A stretch of DNA of 64,000 bases from Oscheius dolichura (Eukaryota > Nematoda > Chromadorea > Rhabditida > Rhabditidae): assembly GCA_932521035.1 (NCBI GenBank), contig OW051496.1:8370001-8434000 (forward strand), written 5' to 3'. Below, piece by piece: positions 11,423 to 22,165 of the stretch (its first letter is position 1; each line of letters starts with the position of its first letter). The notes under the pieces are model-generated. The model was not told the DNA's origin. It did no database searches and worked only from the letters and a program-made list of their open reading frames with translations. The translations under genes were made by a program, and so were the position numbers.

Positions 11423-12440
11423 TTGCGTCAAGTTCACGGGACTGTTGTCGCCGGCGCCCATCTATCCACTGGGAGATTGAAAGGATGCGCCTCCTTTGTT
11501 ATCCTTCAGTATTACCTACTTCTACTTGACAAGAAGATGTCCATTTACTTAAAACAGCTCTTCGAAGGAGAAGATCCTAATAAAATTATACAACAGCTAG
11601 CCGCGTTGGAGCAGTCCCTCGACTATGTCGTTTGCTACGAGAAATACAACGTCAGTTATCTTTTTCTAACCGAATTTTGACCTTTTTTAGGTCGATTGGC
11701 AACTCCAGCGAGTAATGCAACCCCTAGACATGTATCATTTCTGGTCGACGAATATGTTAACCACCCTCCATTGGGCCAGGAGCATAGTTGAGTTCACCGG
11801 CTTATTTAAAGGAAACCAGGTTCGTTTTTTGGCTCTTTCAAAGAAAATAAACCTTTTAGCAAATTCTCTTTGAGCGGAATTATACTCTGTTCAGTTGGTT
11901 GCCCGTCGTTTACAAGTGCTACCAGAGTCAGATGGAATCTCAAGGAATTCCACTAGGCAATGGCGCTTATCTCCCATTAATCGCAGAGGAATACAACCAC
12001 CTTCCTTTAATGTGAGTTTAACCGTTCGAAATTAAACTGAAGATTCTTTTTAGCTGGAAACATATTTATGGAAATGTAGCCTATCGTCTCATAGAGGAAG
12101 TTGTCTTAAAAATGAGGAGGATCGAGCTGACCTACGAGGAGTACCTTCTTCTCAAACTGATAGCCCTCTTCACCCATCGTTAGTATACATAATTTGACCC
12201 TATTCCACCGATAACTCAGATAATTTGCTGTCAGAGGATGGTGTTGCTGTCTGTGAAGAGATTAGCCAGCTTCTCTGTCGGGCGGTGAAACGACTCCGAG
12301 GGGAAAACAGTGTCACCTTCTTGAGAGAAGTCGTCTCAATTCTGAAAAGTCTGGCTGATATTGGGAAGATGGAAACAGACGAGCTTCCCAATCTCATACC
12401 GTTGAGGAAGGATTGGACTCTGCCTGAAGTCGTCGTTTAG
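11423..12440 (+). CDS. nuclear hormone receptor-like protein with decayed zinc finger (copy 2)
   Basis: From ATG 11537 the spliced frame encodes a worm nuclear-receptor LBD: FWSTNMLTTLHWARSIVEFT, YTLFSWLPVVYKCYQSQMES, AYLPLIAEEYNHLPL, MRRIELTYEEYLLLKLIALF, ending in LPEVVV and TAG 12438-12440. It aligns exon by exon with copies 1 and 3 but is more diverged. The frame is open upstream to 11423. That extension reads QVHGTVVAGAHLSTGRLKGC followed by ASF, with exactly the spacing of the first receptor zinc finger (CxVCGxxxxGxHxxxxxCxGCxxFF). The zinc-binding cysteines, apart from the last, are replaced. Whether the extension is translated is unknown, since it lacks an ATG. The protein probably cannot bind DNA through a zinc finger. 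Confidence 0.72.
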
Positions 12441-13075
12441 ACTTGTCGATTAACCCCTTCTCTAATTGAAATAAACTGGCAATGATTTCAACCGCTTTCT
12501 GTATAAATGCGCAATTCGCTGTAGTCGGCCCATTGGCTTTCTCTAATCCGAAAGCGAAAGAATGCGTATCTATCAGACTTGTCACTTTATTTATTATCGG
12601 ATGGATGGCTTCCCTTTTCCTGATGTTCCTATTCTTCTCATGGAAAAGATCATTCAAAAGGTTCCCAACCCTTTTCCCTTCTGTTCACAATTTCTTTTCC
12701 AGTTGCTTAGATAGAGTTACCTTCCCTCTGCATCGGGCATGCAAATAGATGAATGAATTTGCTCGAACGAGAAAGAATTTCATCTTTTATTCTAATAAAG
12801 ACGAAGGTTTTGTCCGGGTAAAGGTAATAGCTATCCATGGAAATCTTACAGGAAAGGTCCGTACGACCGTGAAGATAACAATTCATGACTTTTCCCCCGT
12901 TCCATTGGTTTTGGTCGAAATCCACGACTTTGACAAAACAGAAGTGAAACCATTTTTGACCATTGGCTGAATTCGGCTGGTTATGGAAAGGGGATCAGAA
13001 TCCAGTCAAGTGCTGTCGATTCCTCACTGCTACGCTCTCAAACTTTAAAAATTACCCAGCCAGGAGACGGTGACA
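12441..13075 (+). other. unresolved region with two open frames
   Basis: Plus-strand frames 12482-12748 and 12749-12970, separated by one in-frame TAG, read a hydrophobic segment followed by a beta-rich one (RVKVIAIHGNLTGKVRTTVK). I do not recognise them. They could be a broken gene or chance. An antisense frame overlaps the end of the nuclear-receptor gene and is not supported. Confidence 0.2.
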
Positions 13076-13302
13076 AACGCCATCGAATGACACTACTCTC
13101 ATCGCGCTTGCTCAAAAAACGTTGTGTAATTTTTCGAAACTTTGAGGCTCCATTCTTCCGTACGCCCGCGTTCTCAAATTTTTTTAGATAGCAAACGATG
13201 GCGAGCAAAAATTATCGGTTCGAATGAGCCTACTCTCAAAACAGGAGCTCAAAATTTGTTGAAGAAACATATCCCATTTTTTTATAGCCAAGTGACCAGT
13301 TG
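13076..13302. repeat. dispersed repeat, copy 1
   Basis: About 225 bp nearly identical to 15597-15822. Within the unit, a motif of the form TCGAATGANCCTACTCTC followed by GCTCAAAA occurs twice in direct orientation about 135 bp apart. A third, more diverged partial copy lies near 15300-15380. No coding potential seen. Confidence 0.8.
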
Positions 13303-14131
13303 TCCTTCTATTTATGGTGTTGGCTCCGCGCGAAATTACGGCACTCATCCCTTGACCGCCTGACATTTTTTGATCGCACAAAAGAGACAGTGTGGCAGTT
13401 TTTGTCGTACTGTATTGCAGCAACAACGCGGAACAAACAGTGGACTCGACAAAAATTGAAAAACAACACTTTTGCTTCCAGGCTTTATCCTTTGAGGGCT
13501 ACTTATTATTTTTGTGATACCTTCAAAGCAGGAAAAAAAATATTTAGAAAATAGATATAGGAAATGTGAAATACAATGATGAGAAAGGCGTTGGATGGTT
13601 GGAAATGGAGAAAAGTGGAAAAACCGCTGCGTTTGATCCCCATTTTGGTTGTCTGTTCCCTTATCAATGAATCGGTATACAAATGACCTTCTCGCTCTTC
13701 TGTCTGAACGTCACAGCCCGGGCTAGGTAAAAACGGGGATGAGTAACCACAATTCACCAGATAAGTTTGGGGCATTTTCCGGCAGAAATATCTAAAATGT
13801 CATGGTACTACGGTCTCTTCAAGCTCCCAAACTTCCCTTTTTCTATTTTTGATCAAAACAAAAAGGAGTAGGCGTAAAATGGTATCCGGTTGGTAGCGAT
13901 GAGAAATTAATCAGGTCGCTGCGGTAAGAATTGCCCAACATTGAATAATAATGCCCCCACCCTGGCGAGTTATTTCAAAAGGGCGAACCCTGTATAAATA
14001 GTTCCCGTTCTGCCGTTCTCCAGTCGCCTTTTCTTAGAGCCCTGTCTAGACGCCTCTCCACAGTTGGGTAGCACCCTCTCCCTAGTTTTTTCTATTTACA
14101 TCTTGTAGACAAATCTGTGGCTTCTAAAGCT
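13303..14131. other. no gene recognised; TATA box at 13993-14000
   Basis: Mostly unremarkable sequence. TATAAATA at 13993-14000 lies about 130 bp upstream of the alanine/threonine-rich open frame that follows. A minus-strand frame at 13506-13775 has no support. Confidence 0.4.
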
Positions 14132-14410
14132 ATGGCTCCTCCCGCAGCCTCTAAAACTGTAGCTCCGAAGGCTCGTCAAGCTGTGGCTTCTTCAACTGTG
14201 GCCCCCAAAGTCGCGACTTCTCCAATTGTGCCGTCGAAAGCTGTTGCTCAACAAACGATGACCACTAAAACAACTATTACAAAAATTCTGGATCCTCATG
14301 GTTTTGCTCCTACAATTGTATTTACAAAAAGGGCCATTTCTTCGGTTGTGGCTCCTACCACGACATCTAAAGCTGGAACTCCTGCTACGAAAGCTGCTGC
14401 CCCTGCTGGT
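14132..14410 (+). CDS. possible first exon of an Ala/Pro/Ser/Thr/Lys-rich protein
   Basis: From ATG 14132 the frame reads a low-complexity run rich in A, P, T, S, V and K (for example KTVAPKARQAVASSTVAPK), ending at a good splice donor (CTGGTGAGTT, near 14410). It lies downstream of a TATA box. Composition resembles linker-histone tails or extracellular repeat proteins, but there is no globular domain and I cannot find convincing downstream exons; a candidate acceptor follows near 14475. It could be a gene fragment. Confidence 0.3.
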
Positions 14411-15534
14411 GAGTTTCTCTCATTTCGTTTTCATTCGGGTCGATTGCCAAACGACTGATTCTCTATTTTTAAAGGGGCTGTCAGGGAGCCATAATAGCGT
14501 TCACGGGCCCCGCAGCGACGTGAACGACCACTTTTGCGTTTTGCGAAAATATGCTTTATACAATATGGTTAGTCACATGAAACTTGGGTCATTCGATACA
14601 GCTTTTTGCGCTTTTGGTTCTTTCAAAAGTGCTAATTTCATTATTTGTCATTTTGTTCGTTTGCGTGCACTACAGTAATCCTCGTAGCTGCCTGACAGTC
14701 CTTTAAGTTTGAACAACTCAAAATCAGGTGCTTTTTTCGTGCTGGGTCCCGCAGTTGAAAGGCCATCAGTTGGGCACGAACTATTTTAACCAGAGCTAGT
14801 TTTTAGGTAAAGTCAACCGATCAACAAAACATTGAAACAACTTATGTTCTACTTTTTATTTGGCTCAACCGCCACAGTTCACGTCCTGTTTCTTGTTAAA
14901 TTTTCTATTTTCATTTTTTGTTTGTTTTCACAGCATTTCACTGGTCACGCATACGGTTAAATAAAAATATAAGAAATAATGTTAATTTGTTTATTTTACT
15001 CAGCCAGAGGGTCATAGGAAAAATTATAGACATTAGAAATAATCGGAGCTATATGGACCAATTTGTCGTTCCGAAGAACCCAAAACGGGGTAGTGATGTG
15101 GACGAAACAGTCCACCAGACCCGATCTGCTTCATCTTCTCATCTTGTAGGCCCTTCCAAAGGATTACGGCAGCATCGCCTTGTAACTCATTTTTCTCCTC
15201 ACTACTCTCTCTACGTAACACTCTCAGCACCTGAAACTGGACGCGCGACTGAAAGTCCGCGGTCCCCTGAAACTTGGCTGCCCGGATCGCCACACGATGC
15301 TCTTTCGAATGAACCTACTCTCGCTGGCTAATTCGAAAAAATAATGTAACATTTTTGAAACTTGGAGGCGCTCTTCCTCCTCACTACCTCACTGCCAAGC
15401 TCTATTATTTTACCCCACTACTCCCCAAGCTTAGCTCTACACAGCGTATGGGGTCTCCCTTCGGGAGACAAAAAAAAGGAGCCGCTCTACAGGGAAAACG
15501 ATCTTTCCTAATCTACAAAAGACTACAAAATAGC
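14411..15534. other. no gene recognised
   Basis: Includes a diverged piece of the dispersed repeat (about 15300-15380) and a perfect 7-bp stem with a 3-base loop, GTCTCCC-TTC-GGGAGAC at 15453-15469, followed by a poly-A run. An open frame at 14918-15331 has no supporting features. Confidence 0.4.
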
Positions 15535-15558
15535 GGCCGGATGGTCTAGTGGTATGAT
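15535..15558 (+). pseudogene. 5' fragment of a tRNA-Pro-like sequence
   Basis: GGCCGGATGGTCTAGTGGTA followed by TGAT matches the acceptor 5' strand, A box and D arm of eukaryotic tRNA-Pro. The anticodon arm, T arm and 3' half do not follow. It is a relic, or the head of a tRNA-derived repeat whose body is the dispersed repeat that starts about 40 bp downstream. Confidence 0.55.
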
Positions 15559-15596
15559 ACGCGCCAGAGCTTAACCAAAATTAAACCGCGGATACG

Positions 15597-15822
15597 CCAA
15601 GAAGCGCCATCGAATGACTCTACTCTCAATACGCAAGCTCAAAAAACGTTGTGTAATTTTTCGAAACTTTGAGGCTCCATTCCTCCGTACGCCTGCGTTC
15701 TCAAATTTTTTTAAAATAGCAAGCGGTGCTGAGCAGAAATTATCGGTTCGAATGAGCCTACTCTCAAAACAGGAGCTCAAAATTTGTTGAGAAAACATAT
15801 CCCATTTTTTTATAACCAAGTG
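15597..15822. repeat. dispersed repeat, copy 2
   Basis: Second copy of the unit at 13076-13302, same orientation, with about 10-15 differences visible by eye and a two-base length change in a T/A run. The right boundary is shared with copy 1 near the string ATAACCAAGTGA. Confidence 0.8.
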
Positions 15823-15947
15823 AAAAAGGGGAAAATAATACGAGTCTTTATTTTGGTTTATGGGATTTCTCTGCCACTTCGACTACCGTACCATTCAAAT
15901 GTCTTAATTTCGTCCACGTCGGGAGAAAGAAATCTTCTGACTTCATC

Positions 15948-17228
15948 TCAATCTTCGTCTGAACATTCTCTATGTTTTCCCTCGCTACTCACTCTCACCA
16001 TATCATTCGTGTCATTGATATCCCGATAATAGACGTCCATCTTCTTGGACAGGTAGCCCAAAAACCATCCGAATGAGGAGGACGGCGCTGTGATGAGAAC
16101 CACGTCACAGTAGAACCTGGACAGGGCAAAGTCTTCCTCAGGGGCACTGCCTTCCACAATATGTGTCTGTGGTATCTTCCCGAAGGTCTCCCTCTCCCAA
16201 GTTTCTTCATTTCCCAAGATGACTGCTCCCATTTTCCTTCCTGGTTTGCTGTCTAAAAGTGGTGTTCCTATGGTTTCATAGTGTGTTACCCACACTTGTT
16301 TATAAGGTAGACCAAAGCATTTACAGAGAATTTTGCGTCCGATGGGTCTTTCTGCTGATTGGTGACGAAATCCTCCCGTCGGATGTGGACACAAATCCTA
16401 AAACGGAGCGTACCCCTTAAAATGATAAGGAGACTTACAAAAAGCGGTTTTTAAAGTTGGAAGGGAAACTGCTCTGCATCCGGGATTGAGCCGCCTCGCC
16501 GGGGAGGAGCCACTTTCTGATCTGACTCCTCATATGGTCGAAGTATTTGTAGCTCTAGAATGAATAAGAGTCCATATATTTCGTTCCCACCTGGAAGAAT
16601 TGTCCATCCAGTTGGATATAAGTGTCCGTCTCTCCTTTCAACCTCTCCGGATCGTCCCAAGTGCAACAAGTGGAACTTCCATGGAACTTGACACTCGTCG
16701 CAGGCATCTGACCAACTTTTATTAATTTACCTAGGGGTTACTGTACCTTCCAGTCGAGCATCTTGAACTGTTTCACGACGGAGGGATACTGTTCTTGGAT
16801 ATTCTGCCATACTTTGCCCTTCAGGAAGGAGTGGTGTCCTTCGATATAGGGTGTCCTGCCCAGTTGGTCAGCAAGTCCAAGTAGGGCTATTAACTCGAAC
16901 ATGTGATTGCCTAAAAAGGAAGAGAATAACTGAGCTCTATTTTGAAATCTGAAGTCTGAAAACGAACGTATCGAAGCCTACCGAGGCGTCCTAGCATGGA
17001 CTGGTCGAATTTTGTCGTAATGTACCCGTTGTTGCCAAAAATCCTGGAACTAACATTAGCCACCCCTTTTAGGTGACCTACAAACGTCTAATTAAGATGT
17101 GCCCATATGTCGAGATTATGAAAATTGAGCACCCTGAAGGCTGTATGTATATACTATTTCAATAAAGATAACATACCGAGAGTGATAACAATTAATAGGA
17201 CTCTCCTAATCCGTGAAGCTGAAGCCAT
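15948..17228 (-). CDS. GT11-family fucosyltransferase (alpha-1,2-type)
   Basis: GT11 enzymes transfer fucose from GDP-fucose, classically in alpha-1,2 linkage to galactose. Read leftward, ATG 17228 starts MASASRIRRVLLIVITL, a short signal anchor. GNNGYITTKF and GRLGNHMFELIALLGLADQL give the G-x-LGN-x-MF donor-site motif of GT11. QLDGQFF joins to SYKYFDHMRSQIRKW across a 36-bp intron to make the family's 'L-x-G-x-FQSYKYF' element. The last exon has FYCDVVLITAPSSSFGWFLG and YLSKKMDVYYR, the C-terminal 'SSFGWW' region, ending at the stop 15948-15950. It faces away from the DUF273 genes' promoters but lies in the same glycosyltransferase-rich stretch. Acceptor specificity unknown. Confidence 0.85.
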
Positions 17229-17992
17229 TTTTAGCCAGAAATATTATGGGCGCAGCAGCTGCTTGAGGCCAGATGATCTCCGATGATCTTAAGCCGCGAG
17301 GTGGAGGTCTCATGGTCTTCGGACTAAGCTGGCTAGTCAAAAGAACGGAGAAGTTGGGAAAGTTCAAAAGTGGTCTATAAAGGATCTGGAAAAGATCAGC
17401 GTCGTGGTTCTGGGTAGCAAATTAGGAGATAAGAAATGGCATCCTTTTACCGGCTGGAATAGAGAGGGAGGAGATCTCAAGAAACTGGAGAGAACCCCTA
17501 CCTGTTTTCAACGATAATTTTCGTCATGGGGCGTCAGAGACTTCTTTGACGGGATCGTCTCGAGCGGCGTTTTTCTCCCTCACACCTCTCCCAACTCGGG
17601 ATTTCTGAGCAGTTTTACCTTTACAATAATGATTCGACTGGGTTCATATATATGTTCGCTCCTTGGAATACAGCTATAGATTACTTGAACGGTTAAAAGC
17701 GAAAGCGCTGCTGGTCATGATTGGATCATCATAACGGAAGAACGCAGAGACAAACATTGATCCCTATTTGTTTCGTTAGGATATTCACCCGGATCACTAG
17801 CAGAAAAAAAGGGATCGAGGGCTCGAATATCTTGTTGGAGACCAAAAATCTGCAGCTGCTCTTCTAACTTCTAACCAGACGTTTCCTTCTTGTATTACAA
17901 GGCGATCCAGTTCATTTCTCCAATTGACCGGGGGACAAGCGAAAGAACACAATAAACATGACTAGTATGGCTTTATTAATGTGTACAATAAA
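17229..17992. other. intergenic, possible transposase relic
   Basis: Plus-strand 17295-17390 can be read as RGGGLMVFGLSWL, resembling the 'GGG-x-VMVWG' block of Tc3/Tc1 transposases, but it soon meets stops. Nothing else recognised. Confidence 0.3.
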
Positions 17993-19749
17993 TTAAAGAA
18001 CCAAGTAGATAACAAAGAACAATGAGAAAAATGGGTAGCTATTTATTGTGGAGCCCGCTGTCTTCACCTTTTTCTTTTCCTCCTGTTCCCACTTGACTTT
18101 TTTAATCTTCTGCATAATATAGCCTAATCGTTCGAACTTCTCGATGTCTACTTCTGCTCGATATTTGTTTAGGGACTCGGTCAGCACTTCCAAGGGAGCA
18201 ATTAAATTTGGATCATAATTCCAGGAGTAATTCCTAGAAAAAGGGCACGGTCATTGAAGAGATCATTTTACCCAGGTATGCATTTATCGTAGTCGAAGAG
18301 TCCAATAATTGGGTCGTACCAATGTGCTCGGTCATGATATGTCGGTCTAAATGGAAATTAAATTACGGTAGTTCTTCTCGTCTACTTTATAGGTAAATCC
18401 TCATTGGAATACCGTCTAAAGTAGCGCTTCTTCCACCCGTGGACAATAAAATCTCGCTGGGGATTCCACAAAGAATTCGTCAGCCAAGCATCTCTAGCAT
18501 AACCCGTTCCCTTAATTTATTACTTTCTCTTAGCTTAAGCTGAAAAGACTTACTTTGCGCATAAATTTAAGATTGCCCTGTTCCTCTCTAACCCCTAAAA
18601 TGGCCCGAAAACATGCCTCATAGGCGAAGAGCTCGTCGAATCCCACTGACATGTTATACAATTCTATACAGATTTTATAGTCTTCTGGTCGGTCGGGGAA
18701 GAGCTTCGAGAGAATGTAAGCCTGAATACGGTAGTTGCTCAATAATCGAAAGAAGAGCCTACATGAAGAGCGCCATTGTCAGTCCCGTGAAATGCATCAG
18801 GCAGTTTGTAAAGGTAATTAGAAAAGCCTGTCAACACTTCGTTTTCTTTTCAAATAAGGTTCAAACCTTCCAAGAATTCCCGTGTATAGGCAGAATTCTT
18901 CAAAAGAAACGCGCCCGCAACGACTTCCTGGTTGTAAAACCGATCGTAGAAGATTATATCAAAACGCGGATCGATGTAGTCTTCTATTTTTCTAACAACA
19001 TCTATTTTTCTACTTCTGAAACATGGTTGGCTCACTTGTGGGGATTGAGAATGCCCATATCCGCGTCCAGATACAGAACGTAGTCATACTTCGGTAGGAA
19101 CTTGGCTACCACGCAGTGGCGACGGAAGAACTTCTATAAACCCTCTATTTTCCCTGGAGAAAAGGGGCTTACATCGGGTTGAGTGCATTCATTCTGGTAA
19201 TAGATATCAAAAGCCACAATAAAAGAATAATTATGTATCCCGGCGTAGCACTTCATAGTTGCTGAAGAAGGCGTTTAGTTCTGGACTGGAGATTACTGAC
19301 CCAGTGCTCTTCCGTATTCTTTGATGTCGTTTGATGTCAAAACGACCAAAATCAGGATATTCTTTGTTCTTGTTGAATTACTTAAAAGTTCTGATGAGTT
19401 CAAATGAACTGATTCTATAGGTAACATCTCTAATGAAATTAGTCTACTCGAGTGGCAAAGACCCCGTACCTCCATGGTTTCATTGTCCGACCGCCATCCT
19501 GCTTCCTTTATTGCGGTGTCCTCGTTATAACTTATGGTTATTGAGCTGACATTCAAATCTATCGGTACCCCAAGCATTGTTGTCTCCCTTACCTCTTCCA
19601 TTTTGTCGGGAGTCTAAAGAAATCGGTGGAAATAGTGAAAATGGAAAGAAGACCGTTACCTTGTAGATTACCCACACTTTCATAAAAACTATCCATACAG
19701 TTGTGGAGAGAAGCACACTGACGCAGAAAATTATGTGCTTCCTCTTCAT
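17993..19749 (-). CDS. DUF273-family glycosyltransferase-like protein (copy 1)
   Basis: DUF273 (nematode-expanded) is a nucleotide-diphospho-sugar transferase-like family. Read leftward, ATG 19749 gives [20 protein letters not shown], a signal anchor. Downstream are [58 protein letters not shown] with the DAD metal-binding triad in [30 protein letters not shown]; the HGTDNGALH block; a downstream exon with [16 protein letters not shown]; and [20 protein letters not shown] then GWKKRYF. The C-terminal tail is Lys/Glu-rich and ends in a hydrophobic stretch, with a stop at 17993-17995. All blocks occur in family order with short introns. The region just after DNGALH is the least certain. A paralogue lies head-to-tail at 20367-21874. 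Confidence 0.83.
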
Positions 19750-20366
19750 TTACAAGAGTATTTCTGAAATGGGTTGGTTATTTTTCTTCCTGAAAGTAGA
19801 ATAAAGCAGGGGAGAAGAGGCGGGAATTGGAATAAATAGTCGCTCAAGATATTCACGCATCATTAGGTCCCGATTTTCTGGTCAAAAATTTAAGGAAAAA
19901 GGGGCTGTTAGCTAAAAAAGAGGTGACGAATTGAATTAGCGGAGAGTAGATCAAGAAGCAATGGATGAACTCTTTACTATAGGGATGACCGTTTGCACTT
20001 GCCTTTCTTCTCCCGCTCTTGATCCTATCTCAACTGATGCGCAGCTTCTGTCTCTTTCCAGCCAACATTTTTCTGGTTCTGAAGTGCGTTTTTGGGCGGA
20101 ATTAGGAGACCGAAGAGCAGAATTTACTTGAGCTGAAGGTAGTGAAGAACTCGTGCTGGCCCCCGGGTTCAAGCTGTAAACGGTTCTTTACGTTTTCGGG
20201 GGCAGTCGCTGGAAACTGGCATAAAATAAAAGATCAAAGGTTCCCCTGAAGCCCAGAGATCATCAGATGGTCTCCAAAAGCTCGGCCGATCTCTAAAATT
20301 TCCAAAAGGGTCCGGCCATGCTGCTCTTCTTATGGGCTTTGGATCAACATTTTCATATTAAAACAT
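19750..20366. other. intergenic
   Basis: 617 bp between two same-strand DUF273 genes. No gene recognised; it should hold the promoter of copy 1 and the 3' end of copy 2. Confidence 0.5.
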
Positions 20367-21874
20367 TTATTTCTTCTTCTTTAAAAAGTTTACAACAAGT
20401 GTTAGGAGTCTATAATGTTCTTTTTGCAGCTCAACACTGTAGGCCTTTAAAGCTTCCTCGATATTTCCCGAGGTTGAGATCAGATTCGTGTCATAATTCC
20501 AAGTTGTATTTCTGAAATCGTTAGTTTTCCAGTATATAAAGCAGATATTTTACCCGGGAATACATTTTTCCAGTTGAAATTCTCCTATAAATGGATCTAT
20601 CCAGTCGGCTCGGTTATTGTGGGTGGGTCTAGAACGAAGTCAGTCGTTTGAATGGGAAAAGATTTACTGGAATGGCAGCTTCTCTTTCGTATACCGCACA
20701 AGATAACGATGTTTCCAGCCGTGGAACATAAAGTCACGCTCGGGGGTCCACATAGAATTGGCCAGCCAACTGTCCCGAACCCAACCAGTCGCCTGGCTTT
20801 CGTGATAAGTGATGGGAATAGCTAACCTTTCTCAATATCCTTATATGGGGAAAAGTCTCCAGCGCTCCTAAAACCGCCCGGATACATGCTTCATAAGCAA
20901 ACAAGTGGTCATAATTCTGGGAATTGTTGTAGACGCGAATACAGGGCTCGTAGACTTCTGGGCGGTCAGGAAACACTTTAGAAGCGACGTATTTCTGAAG
21001 CACATGTCTCCTCTTTATAAATTAGCAGGTAAAATACATGGAGAATGCCGTTTTCCGTCCCGTGATGAGAATTAGGAAGAAGCGTTTCACAGTCAGCAAA
21101 TCCCAGAAGGAAATCCCGGGCATAGGGGGTGTTTTTGGCAATGTACGAGCCGATGGCAATCTCGTCGTTGTAGAAACGGTCATAAAATGTGATATCATAA
21201 TTCGGATCGATGAACTCTTCTATTTTTCTGAAATTTCCCTTTATATCTTCCTACAACCACAATAAGCCACCTTTTTGGGTTGAGGACTCCGATATCAGCG
21301 TCTAGCATCATCAAGTAGTCAAACTGAGGCAGCAATTGGGCCACCATACAGTGCCGGCGGAAATAAACCTTAATAGTCAGTTGTGAATGCCAGAAAGGCT
21401 GCTCGACTTACATGACTCTGATTGCAAATATGACCATAATTCTCTGCGTTAGCAATGAGTAAAGTGTAGCCATGAATCTGAGCATAGCATTTCATTGACC
21501 CTGAAGAGTTATTTCAATCAAAAGTTTCAAGAGAACCGTACCCAAGGCCCTTGTATATTCCTCGGTATTGTTACTGTCAACAGCGATAACAATACCAATT
21601 TGTAATTGTGACATTTTATAGGAATTCAACGCCCCCGTTAAGGAATTCAGAACTGAACTCTAGAGTAGGGAACATTAGAGGAATATGGGCGACAGAAATG
21701 CCTCTGTTGTATTGGTTCCTAACTGCAGATTGTAGAGAAGCAAGAGGCCACAGGCGGCAAGGAGAGAACATCCGAATATTTTGGCTAGAGGCAAGGGAGG
21801 ACCTGAAGGACTTGTTGGAAATGGATAATTTGATAAAACTTACTCAACTGAATGCAAAAATAACAAAATCTCAT
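20367..21874 (-). CDS. DUF273-family glycosyltransferase-like protein (copy 2)
   Basis: Paralogue of the neighbouring DUF273 gene. Read leftward, ATG 21874 and a short first exon join to KIFGCSLLAACGLLLLYNLQ, a signal anchor. Then come IGIVIAVDSNNTEEYTRALG; RRHCMVAQLLPQFDYLMMLD with DADIGVLNP (the DAD triad); YDITFYDRFYNDEIAIGSYI; HGTENGILHVLQKYVASKVF; PDRPEVYEPCIRVYN; DSWLANSMWTPERDFMFHGW; and RPTHNNRADWIDPFIGEF. It ends in a lysine run and a stop at 20367-20369. Copy 1 has an additional hydrophilic stem region after the anchor. Tandem duplication followed by divergence explains the pair. Substrate unknown. Confidence 0.83.
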
Positions 21875-22165
21875 TATACTGGAAGGTTATTAGTTGTAGT
21901 TTGAGGCTTTTAAGATTTAAGCCGCCCAAAAGAAGCTCCTACCAAGGAAAGACTCGTCGGGGCTATTTTTGGATGTCTCGGGCTGTCTGAACTCTAATTT
22001 CACTCTAGGATCCCTAAAAGAAGTGCGATAGATAATGATGGGAAGTGAAAATCAATTGGAAGCGCTTTCATTATCCGCTAAAAATGAACATTTGCCCCGT
22101 GGATATCGGCCGACAAGTCGATCTTTTGCGGCGCTTGATCGCTCTTTTCTAACAATCCCGAGACT
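21875..22165. other. divergent promoter region
   Basis: 291 bp between the minus-strand DUF273 gene and the plus-strand galactosyltransferase. No clear TATA box. Confidence 0.4.

Noticed and set aside
15453-15469. Hairpin GTCTCCC-TTC-GGGAGAC followed by A-run
   Set aside because: Looks like a bacterial terminator but this is eukaryotic DNA, no gene ends there, and a 7-bp stem is common by chance.
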